45,971 nt of DNA from an uncultured Eubacteriales bacterium (lineage in GTDB: Bacteria > Bacillota > Clostridia > Oscillospirales > Oscillospiraceae), in assembly GCA_900545495.1 (NCBI GenBank), contig UQZJ01000017.1:1-45971 (forward strand), given 5' to 3'. Position 1 is the stretch's first letter; each line of letters begins with the position of its first letter. The translations under genes and the position numbers were made by a program. Of this stretch, positions 22,821 to 30,028 are shown piece by piece. The notes beneath the pieces are model-generated. The model did no database searches. It saw nothing but the letters and a program-made list of their open reading frames with translations, and had not been told where the DNA came from.

Positions 22821-24224
22821 TCAGAATCGGAAATACAAAAACGGGTTGTAGCTGTCGCCCACCAGAAAGGCCACGGACACCAGCAGCACCAGCACCATCC
22901 ACACGGTGCGCAGCGCGTCGGACGCGGCGGGGGCCATGCCGCCCTCCCACCGGCTCCACAGCCGCTTGGGCAGGGACGTGCAGCCGATGACCGCCAGCAC
23001 CAGCACCAGCCAGAAGCTGCGCAGCAGGTAGGCGGCGGTGCCGTCGAACAGCGTACCGGAGAACATATACCCCAGATACGCCCCCAGCTGCGTGAAGTCG
23101 GTGATGGCGAACAGCACCCAACCCATGATAAAGCACAGGCAGGTATAGATATGCCCCACCACGGCGGGTACACGATCCAGCCATTGCAGCAGGAACGTCT
23201 TTTCCAGCAGCAGCAGTACGGCGTAGTACACGCCCCACAGCACAAAGTTCCAGCTGGCGCCGTGCCACAGTCCGGTGAGGAACCAGACGATGGCAATGTT
23301 CAGCAGCTGGCGGCCCAGCCCCTTGCGGTTGCCGCCCAGCGGGATATACACATACTCCCGGAACCATGTGGACAGGCTGATGTGCCAGCGCCGCCAGAAC
23401 TCCGTGACGGTGCGGGACTCGTAGGGATAGTTGAAGTTCTCCAGAAACCGGAAGCCGAACAGCCGTCCAAGGCCGATGGCCATGTCGGAGTAGCCGGAGA
23501 AGTCAAAGTAGATCTGGAAGGTGAAGGCCAGCGCGCCCAGCCATGCCGTGACCACGGAGGGCGCGGACATGGCAGCGATCTCCTCCCACACGGCGCCCAT
23601 CTGGTTGGCCAGCAGTACCTTCTTGCCGAGACCGATGACGAACCGCTGCATACCGGCGCTGGCGTCCGCCAGTGACTCCCGGCTCCGGTTCTCCAGATCC
23701 GCCGCCACCGTCTTGTACTGGACGATAGGCCCGGCGATGAGCTGGGGGAACAGCGTCACATAGGCGCTGAAGTCAATGATATTCCGCTGGGGCGGTACCA
23801 CACCCCGGTACACGTCGATGGTGTAGCTCATGGTCTGGAAGGTGTAGAACGAGATGCCGATGGGCAGCAGCAGTCCCAGCGCGGGAACAGCCGTCCCCAG
23901 CAGGCCGTTGAGGTTGGTGATGGCGAAATCCGTATACTTGAAGAATCCCAGAATGCTCAGGTTGCCCACCACGGATACCACCAGCACCGCCTTGGCGCCC
24001 TTGGGCTTTCCCGCGGTGCGGAAATGTCCGATGGCCAGGCCGTTGCAGTAGTCGAATACGGTGGAGAACAGCATGATGAGGATATATTTCGGCTCACCCC
24101 AGCCGTAAAACAGCAGGCTGAACACAAGGAGCAGCGCGTTGCGCAGCTTCTTGGGGCAGATAAAGTAGAGGATCCCCACCAGCGGCAGAAACGCCAGCAG
24201 GAATGTGGTGCTGCTGAAAACCAT
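22821..24224 (-). CDS. MBOAT family O-acyltransferase
   Basis: A 467-residue polytopic membrane protein of the AlgI/DltB/PatA type. It shows the start MVFSSTTFLLAFLPLV, KLRNALLLVFSLLFYGWGEPK, the histidine motif LTGLWHGASWNFVLWG (about residue 318) and EFWRRWHISLSTWFREYVYIPLGG. MBOAT proteins pass acyl groups across the membrane to an outer acceptor. The AAAGGAG site sets the start. Flanked on both sides by DHHW proteins, which would be the extracytoplasmic partners. An AlgI-like polysaccharide acetyltransferase is the best reading; there is no dltA or dltC nearby, so D-alanylation is unlikely. Confidence 0.93.
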   Translation of the reverse strand: MVFSSTTFLLAFLPLVGILYFICPKKLRNALLLVFSLLFYGWGEPKYILIMLFSTVFDYCNGLAIGHFRTAGKPKGAKAVLVVSVVGNLSILGFFKYTDFAITNLNGLLGTAVPALGLLLPIGISFYTFQTMSYTIDVYRGVVPPQRNIIDFSAYVTLFPQLIAGPIVQYKTVAADLENRSRESLADASAGMQRFVIGLGKKVLLANQMGAVWEEIAAMSAPSVVTAWLGALAFTFQIYFDFSGYSDMAIGLGRLFGFRFLENFNYPYESRTVTEFWRRWHISLSTWFREYVYIPLGGNRKGLGRQLLNIAIVWFLTGLWHGASWNFVLWGVYYAVLLLLEKTFLLQWLDRVPAVVGHIYTCLCFIMGWVLFAITDFTQLGAYLGYMFSGTLFDGTAAYLLRSFWLVLVLAVIGCTSLPKRLWSRWEGGMAPAASDALRTVWMVLVLLVSVAFLVGDSYNPFLYFRF

Positions 24225-24270
24225 GGATCGGCTCCTTTGTTTGAATCGTTACATATGCGATGACCGGAAA

Positions 24271-24294
24271 ATGGGGCAGGCGAGCCTGCCCCAT
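24271..24294 (-). terminator. Hairpin within the acylation operon
   Basis: ATGGGGCAGGC and its complement almost touch (2-base centre). On the minus strand only TTTTCC follows, so it is a weak terminator, perhaps an attenuator that lowers MBOAT and second DHHW expression. Confidence 0.5.
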
Positions 24295-24309
24295 TCTGTT
24301 GGTATGCGG

Positions 24310-25524
24310 TTACTTGACGCCCGCCAGCTTGCCTACCTGATAGCTGCCGCGGATGGCGGACAGGTTATTGGCGAAGATCACATCCGTGACGCCGTTGGTC
24401 TTGGCGAGGGCGGAGACGCTGCCGCTGTAATAGCGGTAGTCGATGACGTAGACCGTCTGGTAGTGATCCACCAAAAACGGCACGAAGGCATTGCCGAAGG
24501 ACTCCTTCACCACAATGCACTTGGACCCGTCGGACAGGTCGGGGTTCTCGATGACGGTGTAGGGGTTGTCGCCCATGATGAACGTGCCGTACTTCAGTCC
24601 GGCAGCTGCGTCGGACTCGTCGTAGATCACCTTGCCGGGCGTCAGGCTGTCTGCCGTCTTGCCGTACTGCATCCGCGCCTCGGTGCTGATGGGATGGTAT
24701 GCCGTCACCGTATCGGGGTGGTTCTTCATGGCGTCGGGCTTTCCGCCGTCGTTGTAGAACGAGCCGAGGAAGCCGTCGTACTGGCTGACCTCATACTCCG
24801 ACAGGCTGTGGGGCGTGATGCCCTTTGCGGCGCAGAACTGCACATAGGCATAGTACGCGCCCAGCCCCGTCCAGTGGTGGTCGGTGCGGAAGTAGATATA
24901 CTCGCCGCGATGGGCCATCAGCGTATCGTGGAGAGGTACCGTCTTTACATTGTTCCCCATGGCGGCCAGAATATCCTTCTCCGCCTGAGCCTGATCGCTG
25001 CCGGGGATGTCGCTGTACAGCGCGTCCGGCAGTGTGATGCCGCTGGACAGCGGCACAGCCATGGCGTACACGGTGCTGACACCGGCGAGCTGGTCAGCCA
25101 CGGATGTCACGATATCCGCATAGTTCTTGGCCAGACTGTCCACGTAGTTGTACATCTCGAAGCCGGTATCGCCCACCATATACACGCCGCCGGACTGGTA
25201 GGGTGTGGCATCGGTGGTGATGGTGTCCAGCGTCTTATTGCCGGTGGGCTGCTGGGTGTCATCCGGCTGCTGGGTGTCGTCCGGCTGCTGACCGTCCTCC
25301 CCGCCCTGCCCGTCCGTGCCGTCGTCGGGCTGCCGCCCGTCGTCGGGCTGCGTTATGACCGGGTCATCCGGTGCAGGCACCGGCTTATCTTTTTTGAATA
25401 CGTCCGTAAAAATAGCCAGTGCGCCCAGCACCAGCGCCGCCAGCACGATCACCAGCAGCAGGGCGGGCAGCGGACTGCGGCGGCGGCGATAGCGGCGGCC
25501 GCCATATGCCCGGCGCGGGCTCAC
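24310..25524 (-). CDS. DHHW family protein (first copy, with acidic linker)
   Basis: A 404-residue protein starting at GTG, whose codon overlaps the TGA of the upstream gene (GTGA), so the two are translationally coupled. An arginine-rich cytoplasmic end (RRAYGGRRYRRRRS) precedes one membrane helix (19-39). Residues 48-95 are a proline/aspartate linker with near-repeats of QPDD. The catalytic-like block is FRTDHHWTGLG with DHHW at 215-218, and VVKESFGNAFVPFL is the C-terminal motif. It is a DHHW protein like the one at 21708 but with a longer linker. The role is again extracytoplasmic O-acyl transfer, inferred from the MBOAT partner. Confidence 0.87.
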   Translation of the reverse strand: MSPRRAYGGRRYRRRRSPLPALLLVIVLAALVLGALAIFTDVFKKDKPVPAPDDPVITQPDDGRQPDDGTDGQGGEDGQQPDDTQQPDDTQQPTGNKTLDTITTDATPYQSGGVYMVGDTGFEMYNYVDSLAKNYADIVTSVADQLAGVSTVYAMAVPLSSGITLPDALYSDIPGSDQAQAEKDILAAMGNNVKTVPLHDTLMAHRGEYIYFRTDHHWTGLGAYYAYVQFCAAKGITPHSLSEYEVSQYDGFLGSFYNDGGKPDAMKNHPDTVTAYHPISTEARMQYGKTADSLTPGKVIYDESDAAAGLKYGTFIMGDNPYTVIENPDLSDGSKCIVVKESFGNAFVPFLVDHYQTVYVIDYRYYSGSVSALAKTNGVTDVIFANNLSAIRGSYQVGKLAGVK

Positions 25525-25976
25525 TTTACATACTCCTTGATGATGCCGCGGGCGGTGTCGGCGTCAGAGGTGACGCACAGCACCACGCAGGTGCCGTAGG
25601 TCTCAAAGATCGCGCCGTTGATGCGCTCCACCTCGGCGGGCAGATAGCGCTCCATCTCCGTCTTCTGGCTGTTCAGAAACTCCTGCATGGACGTGCGGAG
25701 GGCGGAGGCGGCCGCCGCATCGTAGCACTCGATGACAAAGACCTCCTCGGCAGTGGAGCCGGCGGACATATACGCCGCTGCGTCGCACTTTTCCGGAAGC
25801 TGGAAATAGTAGCCCAGCTCCTCCTTGGAGACGGCGGACAGCTCGGACTCAAAGGCGGTCTTCTCCACCAGCGCCTTGGCAAGGCTCTGTGCGTCCACGG
25901 TGGTCGTTTTCCCGCCGCAGGCGGTCAGTGCCAAAACAGTCATCACAGCAAGCAGCAGCGAAATGATACGTTTCAT
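25521..25976 (-). CDS. DUF4358 lipoprotein
   Basis: A 151-residue lipoprotein with lipobox LTAC (C20). The mature part (LAKALVEKTAFESELSAVSKEELGYYFQLP ... MQEFLNSQKTEMERYLPAEVERI) matches my memory of DUF4358, a family often placed beside DHHW and MBOAT genes in Clostridia. First gene of the operon. AGGAG lies upstream and the stop codon overlaps the GTG of the next gene. Its job is unknown; a surface scaffold for the acylation machinery is a guess from context. Confidence 0.82.
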   Translation of the reverse strand: MKRIISLLLAVMTVLALTACGGKTTTVDAQSLAKALVEKTAFESELSAVSKEELGYYFQLPEKCDAAAYMSAGSTAEEVFVIECYDAAAASALRTSMQEFLNSQKTEMERYLPAEVERINGAIFETYGTCVVLCVTSDADTARGIIKEYVK

Positions 25977-26034
25977 ATGGATCTCCTCAATCTATTTATG
26001 TAGTGCGGGGAAAGGCGAACTTTCCCGGAAAAAT

Positions 26035-26062
26035 ATTATAGTACAATCTGTGCAAAAGTAAA
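26035..26062 (-). promoter_or_regulatory. Promoter of the acylation operon
   Basis: Minus strand TTTACT (26057-26062), 16 bases, TATAAT (26035-26040). A palindrome, TTTGTAACAAA (26071-26081), lies just upstream of the -35. The 256-base gap to prfB holds two divergent promoters and no gene I can see. Confidence 0.65.
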
Positions 26063-26165
26063 AGAGTCAATTTGTAACAAAGCAGTTAATTTTCCGGAAA
26101 GGACGCATCCTCTGTCCCTTATGACGGTGCGGACGGGCAAATCGTTCCGCAAAAGGCTCTCCCTC

Positions 26166-26193
26166 TTTACAAACAGGCATTTTTTGATATAAT
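26166..26193 (+). promoter_or_regulatory. Promoter of prfB
   Basis: TTTACA (26166-26171), 16 bases, TATAAT (26188-26193). Confidence 0.75.
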
Positions 26194-26232
26194 AGTAAGG
26201 CTAAGGAATTTTTCAAGCGGAGGAAACGATAT

Positions 26233-27357
26233 ATGGCAGTCATCGAATACGACGAGTATAAGCAGAAGCTGCTGGCGCTGGAGCCCACGCTGGGTGAGCT
26301 GGAAAAGGCGTTGGGCATTCCCAAGGCGCGGGAGGAGTTGGCCGAGCTCCAGAAGGAGACGGAGCAGGAGGGCTTCTGGAACGATCTGGAGCGCAGCCAG
26401 CAGGTGAGCCGTCAGGTCAAGCGTCTGGAGAACAAGATCAAAAAGCACGACAAGCTGGTGTCCGAGTGGGAGGATACCCTGACCCTGTGCGAAATGGCGC
26501 AGGAGGAGGACGATCCCTCCCAGCTGGACGACGTGGTGGAGGGCTACAACACGCTGGAAAAGGAGATCAGCGAGCGCCGACTGGCCGCCCTTCTGTCCGG
26601 CGAATATGACGGCAACAACGCCATTCTCACCTTCCACGCCGGCGCCGGCGGCACCGAGGCGCAGGACTGGACGGAGATGCTGTACCGGATGTACACCCGC
26701 TGGGCCGAGCGCCACGGCTATACCTACCAGCTTATGGACTACGAGGCCGGTGACGAGGCGGGCATCAAATCCGCCACCATCCTCATCGAGGGCGAAAACG
26801 CCTACGGCTATCTGAAGAGCGAGAATGGCGTCCACCGTCTGGTGCGCGTCAGCCCCTTCGATGCCAATGCCCGCCGCCAGACCAGCTTTGCCGCGCTGGA
26901 GGTCATGCCGGAGCTGGAGGATGACAGCGAGATCGAGATCCGGCCCGAGGACATTGAGATGCAGGCCTGCCGCTCCTCCGGCGCAGGCGGCCAGCACATC
27001 AACAAGACCTCCTCTGCCGTCCGTCTGACCCACCTGCCCACCGGCATCGTGGTGTTCTGCCAAACGGAGCGCAGCCAGTTCCAGAACCGCGACAACGCCA
27101 TGAAGATGCTGCGCGCCAAGCTGGCGGAGCTGAAGCTCCAGCAGCACGCCGAGAAGATCAGCGACCTGAAGGGCGTCCAGATGAAGATCGAGTGGGGCAG
27201 CCAGATCCGTTCCTATGTGTTCATGCCCTACACGCTGGCCAAGGATACCCGCACCGGCTACGAGATGGGCAACATTCAGGCCGTGATGGACGGCGATATC
27301 GACGGCTTTATCAATGCCTACCTGACCGCCGCCGCCAATGGCGAGATCAAGAAGTAA
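26233..27357 (+). CDS. prfB: Peptide chain release factor 2
   Basis: A 374-residue RF2 that terminates translation at UGA and UAA. The stop-codon recognition motif SPF is at 207-209 and the catalytic GGQ at 252-254 (SSGAGGQHINKTSSAVR). The C-terminal WGSQIRSYVFMPYTLAKDTRTG is standard. Most prfB genes have an in-frame UGA near codon 25 and a +1 frameshift that regulates them. Here the frame is open from ATG 26233 (GGAGG upstream) through to the stop, so the gene lacks that control. The N-terminal domain (LEPTLGELEKALGIPKAREEL) covers that region normally. Single gene with promoter and terminator. Confidence 0.97.
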   Translation: MAVIEYDEYKQKLLALEPTLGELEKALGIPKAREELAELQKETEQEGFWNDLERSQQVSRQVKRLENKIKKHDKLVSEWEDTLTLCEMAQEEDDPSQLDDVVEGYNTLEKEISERRLAALLSGEYDGNNAILTFHAGAGGTEAQDWTEMLYRMYTRWAERHGYTYQLMDYEAGDEAGIKSATILIEGENAYGYLKSENGVHRLVRVSPFDANARRQTSFAALEVMPELEDDSEIEIRPEDIEMQACRSSGAGGQHINKTSSAVRLTHLPTGIVVFCQTERSQFQNRDNAMKMLRAKLAELKLQQHAEKISDLKGVQMKIEWGSQIRSYVFMPYTLAKDTRTGYEMGNIQAVMDGDIDGFINAYLTAAANGEIKK

Positions 27358-27373
27358 TTCGTCCAAAAGCAGC

Positions 27374-27412
27374 AGATCACCCTGCGTGTCAAATACGCAG
27401 GGTGATCTTTTT
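27374..27412 (+). terminator. Terminator of prfB
   Basis: A 14-bp perfect stem (AGATCACCCTGCGT and complement, loop GTCAAAT) is followed by TTTT. Confidence 0.9.
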
Positions 27413-27493
27413 GCCGTATTATACGTTTTGTTGTCGCTTTTTGCCGCATGGAGGAGGGCTTCCGCCCCTACAAGAGCCGCATTCCACGCACAG

Positions 27494-27531
27494 CATAAAA
27501 ACAGAGCCGCATGAGCGGCTCTGTTTTTATG
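27494..27531 (-). terminator. Terminator of the thiolase gene
   Basis: A 17-bp perfect stem (CATAAAAACAGAGCCGC and complement, loop ATGA). Its A5 run becomes the U tract on the minus strand. Between this and the prfB terminator lies only unremarkable sequence. Confidence 0.9.
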
Positions 27532-27547
27532 CACTTTCAGGCGTGCT

Positions 27548-28804
27548 TCAGCACTTCTCGAACACCACTGCGGTGCCCATGCCGCCGCCGATGCACAGGG
27601 TCGCCAGACCCTTCTTGGCCTCGGGACGCTTCTGCATCTCGTGCAGCAGAGTGACGATGATACGCGCACCGGACGCGCCCACGGGATGACCCAGAGCGAT
27701 AGCGCCGCCGTTGACGTTGACCTTACTCATGTCAAAGTGCAGCTCGCGGGCCACAGCGATGGACTGCGCGGCAAAGGCCTCGTTGGCCTCCACCAGGTCG
27801 ATGTCGTCGATGGTCACGCCGGCCTTCTTCATAGCGTTGCGGGAAGCCACCACGGGACCGACGCCCATGATCTTGGGATCCACGCCGCCCTGACCCCAGC
27901 CGATCAGCTTGGCCATGGGCTTCAGACCGTACTTCTCCACAGCCTCGCCGGAGGCCAGCACGATGGCGGCAGCGCCGTCGTTGATGCCGGAGGCGTTGGC
28001 GGCGGTGACACGCTGGGTGCCCTTATCGGCAGCATCCCGTGCGCCGGTGACCTCGAAGGTATGTACCACCTGGGGATTGGGGGACTCGGGACCCACGGGG
28101 AAAGCGCCCTTCAGCTTGGCGATGCTGTCAGCGGTGACGCCGGCCTTGGGATACTCGTCCTTGGCGAAGGGGACCATGTCCTTCTTGACCTTGACCATCA
28201 CGGGGACGATCTCGTCGTCGAAGCGGCCGGATGCCTGTGCGGCCTCCGCCTTCTGCTGGGAGGCGGCGGCGAACTCGTCCTGCTCGCGGCGGGTGATGCC
28301 CCAGATATCGTTGATGTTCTCGGCGGTGGTACCCATGTGGTAGTTGTTATAGGCGTCCCACAGGCCGTCCTTGATCATGGTGTCCACCAGCTTCTTGTCG
28401 CCCATACGAGCGCCCCAGCGGGCGTCCATGGAGGCAAAGGGAGCGGCGCTCATGTTCTCGGTACCGCCGCAGACCACGATGTCGGAATCACCGGCCAGAA
28501 TGGAGCGGGCGCCCTCGATGACGGACTTCATACCGGAGCCGCAGACCATGCCGACGGTGTAGGCGGGCACGGAATAGGGGATGCCGGCCTTGATAGAAAC
28601 CTGACGCGCCACGTTCTGACCCTGAGCAGAGGTCAGGATGCAGCCGAACATCAGCTCATCCACGTTCTCAGGTGCAATGTTGGCGCGCTTCAGAGCCTCC
28701 TTGACCACCACAGCGCCCATGTCGGCAGCGGGGGTGTTCTTCAGGGAGCCGCCAAAGGAACCGATCGCGGTTCTGCAGCAATTGACAACATACAGGTCTT
28801 TCAT
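27548..28804 (-). CDS. Acetyl-CoA acetyltransferase (thiolase) with an insertion
   Basis: A 418-residue biosynthetic thiolase that joins two acetyl-CoA to acetoacetyl-CoA, the first step to butyrate or ketone-type products. The nucleophile is C88 (MVCGSGMKS), with H373 (GGAIALGHPVGASG) and C404 (CIGGGMG). Compared with ThlA of Clostridium, a segment of about 25 residues is added at about 236-262 (FPVGPESPNPQVVHTFEV and onward) just before VTAANASG. Other motifs are intact, so the insert is probably tolerated in a surface loop. AGGAGG lies 8 bases before ATG 28804, with a good promoter at 28834-28862. No hbd or crt genes follow, so it is a standalone unit. Confidence 0.94.
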   Translation of the reverse strand: MKDLYVVNCCRTAIGSFGGSLKNTPAADMGAVVVKEALKRANIAPENVDELMFGCILTSAQGQNVARQVSIKAGIPYSVPAYTVGMVCGSGMKSVIEGARSILAGDSDIVVCGGTENMSAAPFASMDARWGARMGDKKLVDTMIKDGLWDAYNNYHMGTTAENINDIWGITRREQDEFAAASQQKAEAAQASGRFDDEIVPVMVKVKKDMVPFAKDEYPKAGVTADSIAKLKGAFPVGPESPNPQVVHTFEVTGARDAADKGTQRVTAANASGINDGAAAIVLASGEAVEKYGLKPMAKLIGWGQGGVDPKIMGVGPVVASRNAMKKAGVTIDDIDLVEANEAFAAQSIAVARELHFDMSKVNVNGGAIALGHPVGASGARIIVTLLHEMQKRPEAKKGLATLCIGGGMGTAVVFEKC

Positions 28805-28833
28805 GAAAGTTACCTCCTATAAAGATTAAGCTC

Positions 28834-28862
28834 ATTATACCGCTTTGTATAACGAATGTCTA
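28834..28862 (-). promoter_or_regulatory. Promoter of the thiolase gene
   Basis: Minus strand TAGACA (28857-28862), 17 bases, TATAAT (28834-28839). Confidence 0.8.
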
Positions 28863-28870
28863 TGCTCATG

Positions 28871-28921
28871 ATAGTCAACTTTTTAACAATAGTCAACGGT
28901 CAATTTGAAGTTTGTTAAAAA
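28871..28921. repeat. Direct and inverted repeats upstream of the thiolase promoter
   Basis: ATAGTCAAC occurs at 28871-28879 and 28889-28897, an 18-bp period. TTTTTAACA (28880-28888) has an exact complement TGTTAAAAA at 28913-28921. They lie directly upstream of the -35, a place suited to an activator or repressor. No known consensus is recognised. Confidence 0.45.
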
Positions 28922-28978
28922 ATCGTCAAAAGGTGCATGGCAGCCCCGCCCTTTCCGTCATTTTGACGGATAGGCACT

Positions 28979-30028
28979 TTACTTTTCAGTCGGCTGCACG
29001 GTCTGCGCCAGCTGGCTGCGCAGCTGCGTCAGCGTCTGGTAGAACGTGCCGGTGTCGATGGCGGCGTACAGTTCCTCGTTATAGACCACGTTGGCCGTGC
29101 CGCGCCGCGCCTGCAGCAGGGCATTGAAATACGCAGGCAGCACCGCGGACAGATCCGTCTCCTCCCGCAGGAAGATGTAGTAGCCCTCGTCCACGGCGAT
29201 CACATCCGACACCTCGTTGGCCGCCAGCGCCATGGCCGCCTCGCAGACAGGGTCGCCCTCCGTCACGGTGAAGGTGATGCTGTCCTTCTGATCCACGCCC
29301 CGTTCCTGACAGATGGCGGCGTGCTCGGCCAGCTTATCCTCCGCCTCCTGCATCCGCTTGAGGTAGCCGTTGGCCTCCTCCTCGGCGCCGTCACCGGCGG
29401 GTACATAGATGGCGCGGCCCGTCAGGTAGCCGTTGTCCGCCGCGTACTGAGCCAGCGCCGCCCCGTCGGGATACAGGGCGCTGCCCTCGGTGCTGAACTC
29501 CGTCTCCAGCCTCTGGTACAGGAACGCCGTCTCCGGGATGCGGTCATACGCCTCCTCCGTAAGGCCCATTGCCGCCAGCTGCTGCTGGTAGGCCTCCTCG
29601 CCGCCGTAGTACTCCACATACGCCTGCCGCTGTGCCTCCAGCGCCGCCTGATCCTCCTCGGTCAGCGTCACACCGGCCTCCTGCGCCCATGCCCGCACCA
29701 CGCTGTACAGCTTCACCGTCTCCACGGCCTCGGTTTTGGCATAGTCGCCGTAGGTCACGCCCGCGGTCAGCTCGGCGCTCCAGTCCACATTCGGCACATA
29801 GTTGCTCAGATACTCGCAGTCGTAGGCCAGCCAATACAGATACTCCTCCGCCGTCACGGTCTGCCCGTCGATGAGCAGCAGCTCCGCGTCGGGATGGAGT
29901 CCGCTGGCCTCATACAGCAGGCCGTCGGTGCGGTGTCCCTTCTTCATGCCTCCAGTGAGGGAGATGGCTCCCACCAGCACCACAGAGGCCAGCGCACCGG
30001 CGATCAGGCGCACCCAATTATTCTTCAT
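28979..30028 (-). CDS. PrsA/SurA-like foldase (peptidyl-prolyl isomerase-like)
   Basis: A 349-residue exported protein with one N-terminal hydrophobic segment (about 7-26) and no lipobox. A SurA-N-like helical part (YLYWLAYDCEYL ... AVVRAWAQEAGVTLTEEDQAALEAQRQAY) is followed by a segment that resembles a worn parvulin core, LANEVSDVIAVDEGYYIFLREETD. PrsA proteins fold exported proteins outside the membrane. The parvulin signature is weak, so isomerase activity is uncertain. AAGGAGG precedes the start, and the ATG lies inside the 3' end of mfd (11-base overlap), so it is coupled. The small palindrome at 28955-28969 may end the transcript, but it has no T tract. Confidence 0.75.
   Translation of the reverse strand: MKNNWVRLIAGALASVVLVGAISLTGGMKKGHRTDGLLYEASGLHPDAELLLIDGQTVTAEEYLYWLAYDCEYLSNYVPNVDWSAELTAGVTYGDYAKTEAVETVKLYSVVRAWAQEAGVTLTEEDQAALEAQRQAYVEYYGGEEAYQQQLAAMGLTEEAYDRIPETAFLYQRLETEFSTEGSALYPDGAALAQYAADNGYLTGRAIYVPAGDGAEEEANGYLKRMQEAEDKLAEHAAICQERGVDQKDSITFTVTEGDPVCEAAMALAANEVSDVIAVDEGYYIFLREETDLSAVLPAYFNALLQARRGTANVVYNEELYAAIDTGTFYQTLTQLRSQLAQTVQPTEK

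Noticed and set aside
25236..25380. A DNA tandem repeat (GGCTGCTGGGTGTC-type units)
   Set aside because: It encodes the QPDD linker of the DHHW protein; it is a coding repeat and not a CRISPR or mobile element.
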